64,000 bases of DNA from Chloroflexota bacterium (GCA_016875875.1 VGOP01000001.1:204501-268500); one strand, 5' to 3'; shown: positions 26,001 to 34,256, counted from the stretch's first letter. The notes: generated by a model not told the origin, from the letters alone. Made by a program: numbers and translations.

Positions 26001-26095
26001 ACCTTGACTTGGATTTTCTTATCTTGTTTCGACAGGTTCTCACGGATTTTGTCTCTAAGCTTTGTAAGTTCTTCTACCGACGCAAGTCGTTTCAT
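23006..26095 (-). CDS. NuoF-type diaphorase fused to a GltD-type NAD(P)H oxidoreductase
   Basis: A 1029-residue fusion. Residues 1-105 are a thioredoxin-like [2Fe-2S] domain (HLGTCGISSGA, AACVGLCDREP). About 130-540 is NuoF with NADH/FMN glycine-rich segments (GRGGAGFPTATKW, NGDEGDPGAYMNR) and the [4Fe-4S] motif CGKCTPCRAG. About 550-1029 is a GltD-like part with Fe-S cysteines (CQHTCPVG and CHHPCEGKCRRG), FAD-binding VAIVGAGPAGLSAAW, NAD(P)-binding VAVVGGGNSAIDAAR, and GVFAGGDAHTGAATVIEAI. Two flavin sites and several clusters on one chain would suit electron bifurcation or NADH/NADPH exchange coupled to H2. It is joined at both ends to hydrogenase subunit genes by gaps of ten bases or fewer. 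Confidence 0.93.
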   Translation of the reverse strand: MKRLASVEELTKLRDKIRENLSKQDKKIQVKVHLGTCGISSGANKSLEAFQRGIESRKLSDVTVLKAACVGLCDREPVVTIVHPTKGKTTYYDLAEDKVPQVIEQHLVRDKVVEEWKLDPEDPLIKLQEIRVMHNQDLNPMNIDEYIARDGYQALAKALTQMKPDEVIAEVGKAALRGRGGAGFPTATKWSFVRSAQGDEKYVVCNGDEGDPGAYMNRAVLEGNPHSIIEGMAIGAYAIGNVRQGYAYVRAEYPLAIETLNHAITQAREYGLLGKNILGTDFEFDLDIFPGAGAFVCGEETALLISIEGKRGNPRQRPPFPANKGLFGKPTTLNNVETWSNVPQIIWKGADWFGSVGTATSKGTKTLCLVGKVTNTGLVEVPLGTSLGKIVFDVGGGIPASKKFKAVQIGGPSGGVIPIEHLNTPVDYEAVTALGAIMGSGGLVVMDEDSCMVDVAKFFLQFTRDESCGKCTPCRAGIPKMLELLTKITDGKSTMEELAILEELAEMVGSASICGLGQTAPNPVLTTLRHFREEYEAHIIDKKCPAVVCQALFKAPCQHTCPVGLDAPGYVALIKAGEFEKAYDLIVQRLPFPLSVGRVCHHPCEGKCRRGQIDEPIAIRHLKRFAADYAFEHGFEYIPEIKERKKEKVAIVGAGPAGLSAAWDLAREGYQVTVFEALPVAGGMLAVGIPEYRLPKNMLNKEIETIKKLGVNIRLNTPVTEAESLLKDGYQAVFIATGAHKGDKMGIPGEDLDGVFDAIDFLRETSLGKEIKVGQTVAVVGGGNSAIDAARVALKKGAKEVHILYRREKRDMPAIDEEIEAAEEEGIHIHCLIAPVKVLGKGGKVEGVECVRMELKEFDKSGRKTPYQINGSEYTMDVDTVIKATGQRPDTSFLKGDGISTTKGGTIAADPRTLATGRKGVFAGGDAHTGAATVIEAIAAGQRAASSIRRYLRGEELSPLVERNGYESIAVPSVLPTEEELKEKSRIKIAEIATADKKTSFKEAVLPYTTKEAREEASRCLRCDLEVGE

Positions 26096-26104
26096 TATAC
26101 TCTC

Positions 26105-26623
26105 CTATCGATATGAACTCATGATGTCTTTTAGCTGGCTTGGCTTTACTTTTCTATGAACATCCTCCTTGATTGCCAGAACTGGAGACAGCCCACAGCA
26201 GCCGATGCATCTTACCGTCTGTAGGGAGAATTTGCCGTCGGGCGAAGTCCCACCAGACTCAAGACCAAGATCTTTATTCAGAGTATCGAGAAGTTTCTGG
26301 CCACCCTTAACATAGCAACTGGTACCTAAGCAGACCTGAATTACATATTTACCTTTTGGCACCATTGTGAAGAAGGAGTAGAAGCTAGTTATGCCATACA
26401 GTTCACTCAGGGGGATTTTCATTTCCTTAGATATCGCTTCCAGGACATCAGGTGGCAGGTAGCCGATAAATTCCTGAACCTGTTGTAGTACCCGGATTGG
26501 AGCCCCTGCTTGCCCATCAGTGGCTGCAACTATTTTTTTGATTTGCTGTATTGTTTTACTGCCAATCGCCTTGCTTGTTTTTACCTTTGTTGATGTAGCC
26601 TTTCCTGCTTGTTTCAAGGTCAC
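26105..26623 (-). CDS. NuoE-like [2Fe-2S] subunit of the bidirectional hydrogenase
   Basis: 172 residues. An N-terminal Lys/Thr-rich stretch precedes a NuoE (thioredoxin-like [2Fe-2S]) domain: LLQQVQ-type helix IRVLQQVQEFIGYLPPDVLEAIS, YGITSFYSFF, then cluster cysteines in CLGTSCYVKGG and VRCIGCCGLSPVL. It pairs with NuoF in complex I, Hox and bifurcating hydrogenases and holds the N1a-type cluster. It is the first gene of the five-gene minus-strand operon, with the strong AGGAGGTGACC site and a TATAAT promoter upstream. Confidence 0.93.
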   Translation of the reverse strand: MTLKQAGKATSTKVKTSKAIGSKTIQQIKKIVAATDGQAGAPIRVLQQVQEFIGYLPPDVLEAISKEMKIPLSELYGITSFYSFFTMVPKGKYVIQVCLGTSCYVKGGQKLLDTLNKDLGLESGGTSPDGKFSLQTVRCIGCCGLSPVLAIKEDVHRKVKPSQLKDIMSSYR

Positions 26624-26776
26624 CTCCTAGAATATAACTGGTGTTCCAAATTGTGAGTTTAGCAATGCGCTAAAGTATATCGCATCGGCCTTTGGCTCTA
26701 ATTCCTGAGGGACTTTAGTTTCATGTGGACATGTTGGACATCTGGTTAAATAGAATGCAGCTTGCATAACCGACGA

Positions 26777-26805
26777 ATTATAGCATATGACCTCATTGGC
26801 TGCAA
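26777..26805 (-). promoter_or_regulatory. Promoter of the bidirectional hydrogenase operon
   Basis: Read on the minus strand, TTGCAG (26805-26800), 17 bases and a perfect TATAAT (26782-26777) form a sigma70-like promoter. The start of transcription would lie near 26770, about 147 bases before the nuoE-like ATG. Confidence 0.55.
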
Positions 26806-27005
26806 AAACACTTTAATCGTCTAGTACGTTGGCGGCACACAGTCTCCTTATCGTTTTTTATTTCTGGGCCACCACATAGGCTTTTGGCTTTCTGATGATA
26901 TATGTAGTCTGGTTTGAGACTTGACTTAAATAACAATCCGCCTTGTTTCTTTGAATGGTGATAGGTAAAATTGCCTATTTTTTGCAGGATAAGAGGTGAA
27001 ATTAC

Positions 27006-27034
27006 TTGTTTCTTACAATTACAATGGGTATAAT
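27006..27034 (+). promoter_or_regulatory. Promoter of the Mvh-type hydrogenase operon
   Basis: TTGTTT at 27006-27011, a 17-base spacer and a perfect TATAAT at 27029-27034 form a sigma70-like promoter, with a leader of about 115 bases before the ATG at 27157. Confidence 0.55.
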
Positions 27035-27156
27035 TGCAACGGCAAATTTTTGGTAGCGGCCATGATGTGCTTAGAGATTCTCCCGCTGTATCGCAATAAA
27101 GCTGTTCCTTGATATTTTGCTTTTAGAGAATCCCATCTATAGTAAGGAGGTTTAAT

Positions 27157-28950
27157 ATGTGGAAAACCGAAGCTACCGGAGTCGCACATGCTGAAATTGC
27201 AGTAAGGCAATGTCTGCCGCCATGTCAAATCAAATGCCCGATAAATGAGGATATCCAGCGGACAAATGTGCTCATCTCTCTTCTCCCAGATGACCTGGAT
27301 TTGGCAAAAGAAGGCATCATCCAGATTAGTGACTATCTCTACGACAAGAATCCTTTTTTCAACATCTGTGGTTACATCTGTGGTATTTGTGAACTGGAGT
27401 GTAACTATGGTAAGAAGGGCGGGGCAATCAAAAGGAGGTTGCTCAAAAGGTTCTTGTCGGATGTCTATACCGGCCATTTGAAGGAGCGAGAGGAATGGGA
27501 TGTTCTTAGGGACAAGGAGAATGTGGCTGTCATAGGTGGTGGGCCCGGTGGGCTGATGTGTGCCTACCATCTGAGCAAGAAAGGATATCGGGTAACTATA
27601 ATCGAAGCCTCTGACCGACTTGGTGGAGCGCTATGGTTGGTGCCAGACTATCGCCTGCCCAAGGATGTTCTGCAAACCACGGTCGAGAACCTTGTAAGGA
27701 TTGCCGGTATAGATGTCAGGTATAATAGCCGGCTGGGGGCAGGGAAGCTGACACTGGAGAAATTGAAGAACGAGGGCTATAAGGCAGTGTTCTTTGCAAC
27801 AGGGTTACCATATCCCAGAGTCCTGACATTTGAGGGGAAGTCTTTGGAGGGGCAGGATCTGTCTGGTGTGATGTATGGTCACACCTATTTGTACGAAGTT
27901 AGCCACAACAATATTGCAGCAGATTATTTCAAAGGCAAAAAAGTCATAGTCACAGGCGGTGGCAATGTAGCCTTTGATGTGGCCAGGTCAGCTAGGAGGC
28001 AGGGAGCAGAGGTAACAGTCGTAGCTCTCGAGCGCGATGACAAAGACCATAGAGATGGCATACCGGCTGACGAAGAGGAAATCCGTGGGGCATGGGAAGA
28101 GGGTTTGAGGATAGTCTATAGCCGCGGCGTGAGAAATATCGTTGGGCAGAATGGCAAATTCAAGGGCATCAACTGTCCAACATGTGTTAGCGTATTTGAC
28201 GAGGAAGGGTTCAATCCGAAGTTCGATTGTACTGACTGTATAGATTTAGAGGGTGATGTGCTTATAATCACGGTGGGGCAGGCTCCTGACAGGCCTCTGC
28301 TCCAGAAAGAAAATCTTTTGGATGAGCGGGGTAGAATTGATATTGACCACTTAACGCTGCAGAGTCCAAACAAGCCCTGGCTATTCATAGGTGGTGATGT
28401 GAGGAGGGTCGGATTCATGATAGAAGCTATGGGTGAAGGGCTTGTGGCTGCGGAATCAATTGACAGGTATTTGAGGGGTGTGGATATGAAGGCGGGTCGA
28501 AGAAGAGATTACGAGGGATATGAGATTCCAGTCAGGAGAGACTATAAGCCTGAGCCTGCGGTGCTGTGGATACCACCTGAAAACAGAATGCATTTTCAAC
28601 TTTTTGAGAAAGGCTTTACGCTAAAAGAGGCTATAGAGGAGGCGAGAAGATGTGTCACTTGCGGACCCTGCCTATCTTGCAAAGCCTGCGTATCAATTGG
28701 TTTTCAGAAGTCTTTGAGTCCAGTTGAGGTGGACGCAGCAAGATGTAGCGGCTGTGGCCATTGTGTCTATGTCTGTAACTATTATTCCGCTCATTTGGTT
28801 AATTTTGGCGGCAAAATCACATCTGAGACGGATATGTTCAAGTGCAAATCTTGTGGCATGTGTGTTGCGGCTTGTCCGTCTCAGGCCAGAAAAATGATTG
28901 ATGATGATACGGCAGACAAAATAGCCAAAGTATACGCATCTCTGTCGTAG
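27157..28950 (+). CDS. GltD-like flavoprotein with C-terminal ferredoxin clusters (Mvh operon)
   Basis: A 597-residue electron-transfer protein. It has an N-terminal GltD Fe-S part (CLPPCQIKCPINEDI, CGYICGICELECNYGKKGG), an FAD Rossmann motif (VAVIGGGPGGLMCAYHL), an NAD(P) Rossmann motif (VIVTGGGNVAFDVARSA), a GGD motif near residue 410, and C-terminal clusters CVTCGPCLSCKAC, CSGCGHCVYVCN and CKSCGMCVAACP. It probably passes electrons between NAD(P)H or ferredoxin and the hydrogenase subunits encoded downstream, taking the place of HdrA in methanogen-type complexes. AAGGAGG lies eight bases before the ATG. It is the first gene of a four-gene operon. Confidence 0.9.
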   Translation: MWKTEATGVAHAEIAVRQCLPPCQIKCPINEDIQRTNVLISLLPDDLDLAKEGIIQISDYLYDKNPFFNICGYICGICELECNYGKKGGAIKRRLLKRFLSDVYTGHLKEREEWDVLRDKENVAVIGGGPGGLMCAYHLSKKGYRVTIIEASDRLGGALWLVPDYRLPKDVLQTTVENLVRIAGIDVRYNSRLGAGKLTLEKLKNEGYKAVFFATGLPYPRVLTFEGKSLEGQDLSGVMYGHTYLYEVSHNNIAADYFKGKKVIVTGGGNVAFDVARSARRQGAEVTVVALERDDKDHRDGIPADEEEIRGAWEEGLRIVYSRGVRNIVGQNGKFKGINCPTCVSVFDEEGFNPKFDCTDCIDLEGDVLIITVGQAPDRPLLQKENLLDERGRIDIDHLTLQSPNKPWLFIGGDVRRVGFMIEAMGEGLVAAESIDRYLRGVDMKAGRRRDYEGYEIPVRRDYKPEPAVLWIPPENRMHFQLFEKGFTLKEAIEEARRCVTCGPCLSCKACVSIGFQKSLSPVEVDAARCSGCGHCVYVCNYYSAHLVNFGGKITSETDMFKCKSCGMCVAACPSQARKMIDDDTADKIAKVYASLS

Positions 28951-28984
28951 GTGCTCAAAGTAAGTATTGTTAAGGAGGGCAACA

Positions 28985-29431
28985 TTGAGCGAATACAAAC
29001 CCAAAGTAGTGTGTTTTTCCTGTAAATTTAGCTGGGGGTATCTGACAGATGAAGCTAAACTCTCGAACGAAATTGAAAACTGGATACCCATTATTTGTAC
29101 AGGAAAGATCGATGCCACGCATATAATCAATGCGTTCGAAGAAGGGGCCGATGGGGTTTTGATACTTGGTTGTCCAGAGGGAGACTGCCATTATCAAGAC
29201 GGCAACTACGAGGCAAAAAAGAGAGTTTATCTACTCCGTACACTGCTGGAGTCTATGGGTATAGAGAAGGAAAGGATTAGGATAGAGCTATCCACTGATC
29301 CTGAGGGCAAGAGAATCCCGCAGCTAGTGAAGGAGATGAGCAAGGGGCTCAGAAAACTGGGCCCATTAAGGAAGGCCGAAACGGCAGACAAGATGCCGAA
29401 AGAGGTAATTAAAGCTAAAGGGGGAAAATAA
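28985..29431 (+). CDS. mvhD: MvhD-type Fe-S adaptor subunit
   Basis: A 148-residue protein of the MvhD/VhuD family. It has an N-terminal CFSCKFSWGYLTD, a central GADGVLILGCPEGDCHYQDGNY, and RVYLLRTLLESMGIEKERI, as in F420-non-reducing hydrogenase delta subunits that hold a [2Fe-2S] cluster and join the hydrogenase to a flavoprotein. The start is TTG 28985, seven bases after AAGGAGG. An upstream in-frame ATG at 28967 would place that site inside the gene. It ends one base before the small-subunit ATG. The usual partner HdrABC is not in the window, so the GltD-like protein upstream is the likely partner. Confidence 0.88.
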   Translation: MSEYKPKVVCFSCKFSWGYLTDEAKLSNEIENWIPIICTGKIDATHIINAFEEGADGVLILGCPEGDCHYQDGNYEAKKRVYLLRTLLESMGIEKERIRIELSTDPEGKRIPQLVKEMSKGLRKLGPLRKAETADKMPKEVIKAKGGK

Positions 29432-29432
29432 G

Positions 29433-30395
29433 ATGGCGAAACCAAAAGTTGCCATTTGTTGGCTGGGAGGTTGTGGTGGCTGCGACGAGGCGGTTGTAGA
29501 TATAAATGAAGTGATACTTGGTGTGGCGAGTGCGGTTGATTTTGTTTTGTGGCCAGTAGCGCTGGACTTTAAATATCACAGTGTTGAAGGTATGAAGAAT
29601 GGTGAAATCGCATTGAGCGTGATAAATGGAAATGTCAGAAACTCGGAGCAAGAAGAGGTAGCAAAGTTATTGAGGGAAAAATCTCAACTGGTTCTTGGCT
29701 TTGGTTCCTGTGCCTGCTTCGGCGGAACGCCTGGATTGGCTAATCTCACCACAAAAGAAGATATTTTCAACTGGGTCTATCGTGATGCCCCAACTGTAGT
29801 TAATCCCGATGGTAACTATCCTCAAATAAGTACTCGTGTCGCTGGAAAAGAACTCACTCTGCCCGAATTCTATAAACATGTCCATGCATTGAATGACATA
29901 ATCGATGTCGATTATTACTTGCCTGGATGCCCTCCTCCCCCCCATCTAGTGATGTACGCCGTGAGCGCAGTTCTCGAAAATAAGCTTCCACCAAAAGGCT
30001 CAACCCTGGCACCTCAGAGGGCCTTGTGTGATAGCTGCAAACGCAATAATTCAAAGCCAGAAAGACTAGCGATAAGGGAGATTAAGAGGATTCACGAGGT
30101 GGAGACAACCCCTGATATTTGTTTTCTGGCTCAAGGGGTAATCTGTCTGGGCATTGCCACCCGTGATGGCTGTGGAGAATCATGCTTAAATATAAATATC
30201 CCGTGCCGGGGATGCTTTGGTCCCGTGGAAGGAGTTGCTGATTCCGGAGCTAAGTTTGTCTCCGCCTTGGCATCAATTCTAGATGTGCAGAGCGATGAGG
30301 ACATAGCGAGGGTTGTAGACCAAATTATTGACCCTGTAGGGTATATGTACCGATTCTCACTTCCTGCTTCGACATTGAGAAAAAAACAGGGTTAA
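29433..30395 (+). CDS. mvhG: [NiFe] hydrogenase small subunit, Mvh type
   Basis: A 320-residue small subunit with the proximal cluster motif CWLGGCGGCDEAV, GFGSCACFGGTPG and YYLPGCPPPPH, and unlike the HoxY protein a C-terminal part with two more cluster motifs (CDSCKRN, CLGIATRDGCGESCLN and CRGCFGP). Three [4Fe-4S] clusters are therefore likely, as in MvhG/FrhG. No signal peptide, so cytosolic. It lies between mvhD and the large subunit, 26 bases before the latter. Confidence 0.93.
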   Translation: MAKPKVAICWLGGCGGCDEAVVDINEVILGVASAVDFVLWPVALDFKYHSVEGMKNGEIALSVINGNVRNSEQEEVAKLLREKSQLVLGFGSCACFGGTPGLANLTTKEDIFNWVYRDAPTVVNPDGNYPQISTRVAGKELTLPEFYKHVHALNDIIDVDYYLPGCPPPPHLVMYAVSAVLENKLPPKGSTLAPQRALCDSCKRNNSKPERLAIREIKRIHEVETTPDICFLAQGVICLGIATRDGCGESCLNINIPCRGCFGPVEGVADSGAKFVSALASILDVQSDEDIARVVDQIIDPVGYMYRFSLPASTLRKKQG

Positions 30396-30421
30396 AGAAT
30401 TAGATAGAAAAGAGGTGCACT

Positions 30422-31885
30422 GTGACCAAAAAGATAACTATAAATCCAATAACTAGGCTTGAGGGACACGGGAAAATTGAGATTTTCCTAGATGATAAGG
30501 GTAATGTAGACGATGCCTACTGGCAAGTAGTGGAACTCAGGGGTTTTGAAAGGTTTTGCCTGGGTAGGCCGGTTGAGGAATTGCCACGCATTGTTTCCAA
30601 CATCTGTGGCGTTTGTCCAACTCCCCATAATATGGCATCTGTAAAAGCCCTAGATGACTTGTATGAAGTGGAACCAACACCCACCGCCAAGCTGATAAGA
30701 CAACTCCACTATAACGCATTCATGGTGGAAGACCATTTGCTGCATTTCTTTATTCTTGCTGGCCCTGACTTTGTGCTCGGTCCAAGTGCTGACCCGGCGG
30801 AACGGAACATTCTTGGTGTAATCGCAAAGGTGGGATTGGAAATCGGTGGCAAAGTTATTGAGGTGAGGAAAAGATGCCGTGAGATAATCCGGTATATTGC
30901 CAGTAAGCCACCCCATCCTGAAGGTGGCTTACCTGGAGGGGTATCCAGGGGTATCACTGAGGAGGACAGGAAATGGATGAAGGAGACTGCTGACTTTTCT
31001 GTCGAATTTTGCCAGTTTGCTCTGGAATTGTTTAAGCAGATTGTCCTGGACAATAAAGAATACCTGAACCTTGTCCTGAATGACGCTTACAAACTGAACA
31101 CCTATTATATGGGGCTGGTTGATGAGAATAACCGAGTGAGTTTTTATGAAGGTAAATGCAGGGTGGTCAATCCCAAGGGCGAGGAGTATGCCTTGTTTGA
31201 CTATCACGACTATGTAAATCACATAGGGGAGTGGGTCGAACCCTGGACATACATAAAGCTAACTCACCTTAGGAAGATAGGCTGGAATGGCCTGAACGAT
31301 GGTGAGGCAACATCATTGTACCGTGTAGGGCCGCTGGCGAGATTAAATGCAGCTGACAGTATGTACACACCTCTGGCACAGAGGGAATACGAGGCAATGT
31401 TTGATATACTAGGCGGCAAGCCAAGTCATCATACTCTGGCTTTCCATTGGGCAAGGTTGATCGAGGCTCTCCAGGCTGCAGAACATATGCAGAGGATTGC
31501 TAATGACCCTCTGCTGACCAGCAAAGATATACGCAATATGGCGCTCAGATTGAGCAAGGTTGGGATTGGTTGTGTCGAGGCAGCACGTGGAACTTTAATC
31601 CACCATTATGAAGCTGATGGAGACGGAAAAACCACGAAAGTGAATCTTATCGTAGCGACCCAGCACAATGCAGCTCCCATATGTCTGTCTATTAAAAAAG
31701 CAGCTATGGGATTTGTCAAGGGGCCGGAGGTAAAGGAAGGTTTACTTAATATGGTAGAGATGGCTTTTAGAGCCTATGACCCTTGTCTGTCCTGTGCTAC
31801 CCATGCCCTGCCGGGCCGGATGCCCCTGATGTTGAATATAAGAGACCGAAATGGCAGCCTGATACGAACTGTGCAGAGACCGTAA
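30422..31885 (+). CDS. mvhA: [NiFe] hydrogenase large subunit, Mvh type
   Basis: A 487-residue large subunit starting at GTG. The C-terminal motif DPCLSCATH is intact and is followed by 25 residues for protease removal. The conserved EAARGTLIHHY is present. The N-terminal motif reads SNICGVCPTPHN, so the usual Arg two residues before the first Cys is Asn, and the fourth residue after the second Cys is still His. Group 3c (Mvh) affinity is inferred from the operon: flavoprotein, MvhD, MvhG, MvhA. A histidine kinase and a receiver protein follow on the same strand after 218 bases of non-coding sequence. Confidence 0.93.
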   Translation: MTKKITINPITRLEGHGKIEIFLDDKGNVDDAYWQVVELRGFERFCLGRPVEELPRIVSNICGVCPTPHNMASVKALDDLYEVEPTPTAKLIRQLHYNAFMVEDHLLHFFILAGPDFVLGPSADPAERNILGVIAKVGLEIGGKVIEVRKRCREIIRYIASKPPHPEGGLPGGVSRGITEEDRKWMKETADFSVEFCQFALELFKQIVLDNKEYLNLVLNDAYKLNTYYMGLVDENNRVSFYEGKCRVVNPKGEEYALFDYHDYVNHIGEWVEPWTYIKLTHLRKIGWNGLNDGEATSLYRVGPLARLNAADSMYTPLAQREYEAMFDILGGKPSHHTLAFHWARLIEALQAAEHMQRIANDPLLTSKDIRNMALRLSKVGIGCVEAARGTLIHHYEADGDGKTTKVNLIVATQHNAAPICLSIKKAAMGFVKGPEVKEGLLNMVEMAFRAYDPCLSCATHALPGRMPLMLNIRDRNGSLIRTVQRP

Positions 31886-32103
31886 GCCAGACTTCAGGGG
31901 TTGCGCTATACCTGTTTCGGAGTTATCATTTGACTTGAGTGAGCGATAGATTACAGCAGGGCATGTTTCAGCACGGAACTTTGGATGCTCCTTGGAGCGC
32001 AATTTGGTCAGATAACAGTTGTCCAGGTTTTGTACTTTAATACGTTGCCATGCCAGGCAAACTGAGGCTATTAAATACCAAGTAGCCCTAAGCAGTCCTG
32101 AAG

Positions 32104-33537
32104 ATGAATAATACGCCCTCTGAAGAGAAAACGACGGACTACTCCCCTGAAGAGAGAGCACTGATACTGCGACTCAGGGTGTATGTCAATATGAGATGGC
32201 TGGCCATTCCAGCAATCATTATTGCCACCCTGGTAGCATCAAGAATATTTCAGATTGGCTTCCCCACCATCCCTGTCTACGTTATTTGCGCAATTATCGC
32301 CTTCTATAATTTTTTGCTGTTTCGCTGGACACGAGGTCTGCAGAATCAAAAACCTGAGTTGGTCATCAGGAAAACGGAAGCCTATGGCAACGTCCAGGTA
32401 TTTCTTGACTTGGTAATGCTCACTGCGCTGCTACACTTTACGGGGGGAGTAGAAAATCCGTTTCTATTTTTGTACATAATTCATACTAATGCAGCAGCTA
32501 TATTTCTATCCAAACGGAGGGTATATGAACTAACCACTTTAGCCATGGTGATGTTTACGCTTCTGGTTTTTTTGGAATATTTTGGCATAATACCACATGT
32601 AAATCTCGAGGGATTTGTACCCCCAAATCGATATAGGGAATTAGGCTTTGTCATCCCTGTTTTGGTTGCTTTGGTGACTTTGGCTTACGCCACAGTCTAT
32701 GTGGCCACTGCTATTGTCGGTGAGCTGAGGAGGCGACAACGTGAAGTGATGATATTGAAAGATCAGCTCCTTGAGCAAAGAAGGATAGAGTTAGAGCAGA
32801 TTTCCGGTGAGGTAGTTAAACTGATTGAGGAGAGGCGTCATTTTGTCCGGTTCCTCAGCGTTGTGGCTCATGACCTTCAATCCCCTCTTGTTGCTACCCA
32901 GAGCATACTATCCTATATATTGGATGGGTATACTGGGCAGATCACTGATGGTCAAAAAGATCTGATGCAAAGGGGTATCAGGAGAATCGATGGGCTGCTG
33001 ACGCTTATTACTGACCTGTTAGATATACCTCGTATCGAAGCCGGTCAGCTCAAACGCGAGATGAGGGAAATCTCTGTGAACGAGGTGATCAAACAGGCTA
33101 CGGATGGTCTCGATAACTTGGCAAGGCAGAAGGGGATAACACTGAAAGTTGAATTACCTAAAAGTTCGTCTAAAATATACGGAGCAAGCCGCAGACTGCA
33201 GCAGGTGGTGACGAATCTGACGAGCAATGCCATCAATTACACACGTGAGGGCACGGTGCTGATCAAAGTGGCAGACGGCGACAGCGAAGTACGAGTTGAT
33301 GTAATAGATACCGGAATTGGCATCCCACCCGACGACTTACCTCGACTTTTCGATGACTTTTTCAGGGGGAGCAATGTGGGAGCAAAGGGAACTGGATTAG
33401 GGTTATCCATATCTAAGAGAATAATTGAAGCTCACGGTGGCAAAATTTGGGCTGAAAGTCCCTGCCCTGAAACTGGCAAGGGAAGCAGGTTTACCTTTAC
33501 TTTGCCGAAAGGACAGGTGGTTGTGCGGGAAGGCTAG
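32104..33537 (+). CDS. Membrane-bound sensor histidine kinase
   Basis: 477 residues: six hydrophobic segments between about residues 30 and 210, forming a membrane sensor with no large external domain, a coiled linker ([25 protein letters not shown]), a HisKA domain with phospho-accepting His in [12 protein letters not shown], and a HATPase_c domain with N box ([13 protein letters not shown]), [11 protein letters not shown] and GTGLGLSIS. It phosphorylates itself from ATP and passes phosphate to a receiver, very likely the one at 33591. Its position after the Mvh operon suggests, but does not prove, control of hydrogen metabolism or of redox state. Confidence 0.92.
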   Translation: MNNTPSEEKTTDYSPEERALILRLRVYVNMRWLAIPAIIIATLVASRIFQIGFPTIPVYVICAIIAFYNFLLFRWTRGLQNQKPELVIRKTEAYGNVQVFLDLVMLTALLHFTGGVENPFLFLYIIHTNAAAIFLSKRRVYELTTLAMVMFTLLVFLEYFGIIPHVNLEGFVPPNRYRELGFVIPVLVALVTLAYATVYVATAIVGELRRRQREVMILKDQLLEQRRIELEQISGEVVKLIEERRHFVRFLSVVAHDLQSPLVATQSILSYILDGYTGQITDGQKDLMQRGIRRIDGLLTLITDLLDIPRIEAGQLKREMREISVNEVIKQATDGLDNLARQKGITLKVELPKSSSKIYGASRRLQQVVTNLTSNAINYTREGTVLIKVADGDSEVRVDVIDTGIGIPPDDLPRLFDDFFRGSNVGAKGTGLGLSISKRIIEAHGGKIWAESPCPETGKGSRFTFTLPKGQVVVREG

Positions 33538-33590
33538 CTAAAAAACTGTATTTATTGTCTCAGAATAAATAACTAAGGAGGTAATCGAAC

Positions 33591-33968
33591 ATGAAACAGA
33601 GGCCGAAGATTCTACTTGTTGACGATGACGTTGATCTTGTGACAGTGATGAGGGGAGCTTTGGAAAGTAAGGCTTACGAGGTGATTGTAGCTTACAACGG
33701 GCAAGAGGGCTTGGAAAAGGCAAGAAAGGAGAAACCTGACTTAGTCGTTTTGGATATATTGATGCCAGTAGCAGACGGTTTTGTCTTCGCTGACCAATTC
33801 CGTAAAGACCCGTCGCTTGCCAAGGTTCCTGTCCTAGCACTGACTAGCTTTTCAGAGTCACTCGGCCAGCCTTTTGCATTTGATGTTTCTGAGTACATAT
33901 CAAAGCCTATTAAACCAAAGGATTTAGTGGCTAAGGTTGAGGAGTTTCTTAAAAAGACAGGGTCTTAG
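33591..33968 (+). CDS. Stand-alone response-regulator receiver
   Basis: A 125-residue single REC domain: acidic pair LLVDDDVDL, phospho-acceptor Asp in LVVLDILMPVADGF, Thr/Ser switch in ALTSFSES and Lys in YISKPIKPKDL. No DNA-binding or enzyme output is attached, so it acts by protein contact or in a phosphorelay. AAGGAGG lies nine bases before the ATG. It follows the histidine kinase by 53 bases and is its probable partner. Confidence 0.93.
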   Translation: MKQRPKILLVDDDVDLVTVMRGALESKAYEVIVAYNGQEGLEKARKEKPDLVVLDILMPVADGFVFADQFRKDPSLAKVPVLALTSFSESLGQPFAFDVSEYISKPIKPKDLVAKVEEFLKKTGS

Positions 33969-34037
33969 AAATCAAGTTGCTGCTACCGGCCGGTGAGAGA
34001 AAGCGGGAAGTTCCTGATGTAGCCTCTGGTTTTTACA

Positions 34038-34256
34038 TTAGGTGGAATACTGTTTGGTGTAGATTCTGTACACAGTCTCATTGTTTGCTGTGAAGCACTC
34101 TGTGCAGCCTTCACATTCTTCAGGTTTGACTTCCTCAAGATATGTCTCAATTCCCAGTTCTCGGTACATCTCTAAAGTCCTTTTGAGATGGGCACCTCCG
34201 GTGACGGAGGCGATCTTCCAGCCTTCGGCTTCCAACCGTTGTTGAGTCTTGGACAT
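34038..34256 (-). CDS. Small protein with CxxCxxC motif
   Basis: 72 residues with no recognised family. The N-terminal half (GWKIASVTGGAHLKRTLEMYRELGIETYLEEV) looks like one alpha/beta unit, and CEGCTECF plus TVYRIYTK form a possible metal or redox motif and final strand. The single gene faces away from the two-component genes. Coding status is supported by the balanced composition and the mixed alpha/beta pattern rather than by any match. Confidence 0.55.
   Translation of the reverse strand: MSKTQQRLEAEGWKIASVTGGAHLKRTLEMYRELGIETYLEEVKPEECEGCTECFTANNETVYRIYTKQYST

Larger units (their letters stand above)
26624..27156. promoter_or_regulatory. Shared control region of two divergent hydrogenase operons
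   Basis: These 533 bases hold no gene. One sigma70-like promoter points each way (26805-26777 on minus, 27006-27034 on plus), about 200 bases apart, leaving long leaders of roughly 115-150 bases. A direct repeat of TGGACAT at 26726-26732 and 26735-26741, 9 bases apart, lies in the leader of the minus operon and could be a regulator site. I see no clear riboswitch. Confidence 0.6.
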
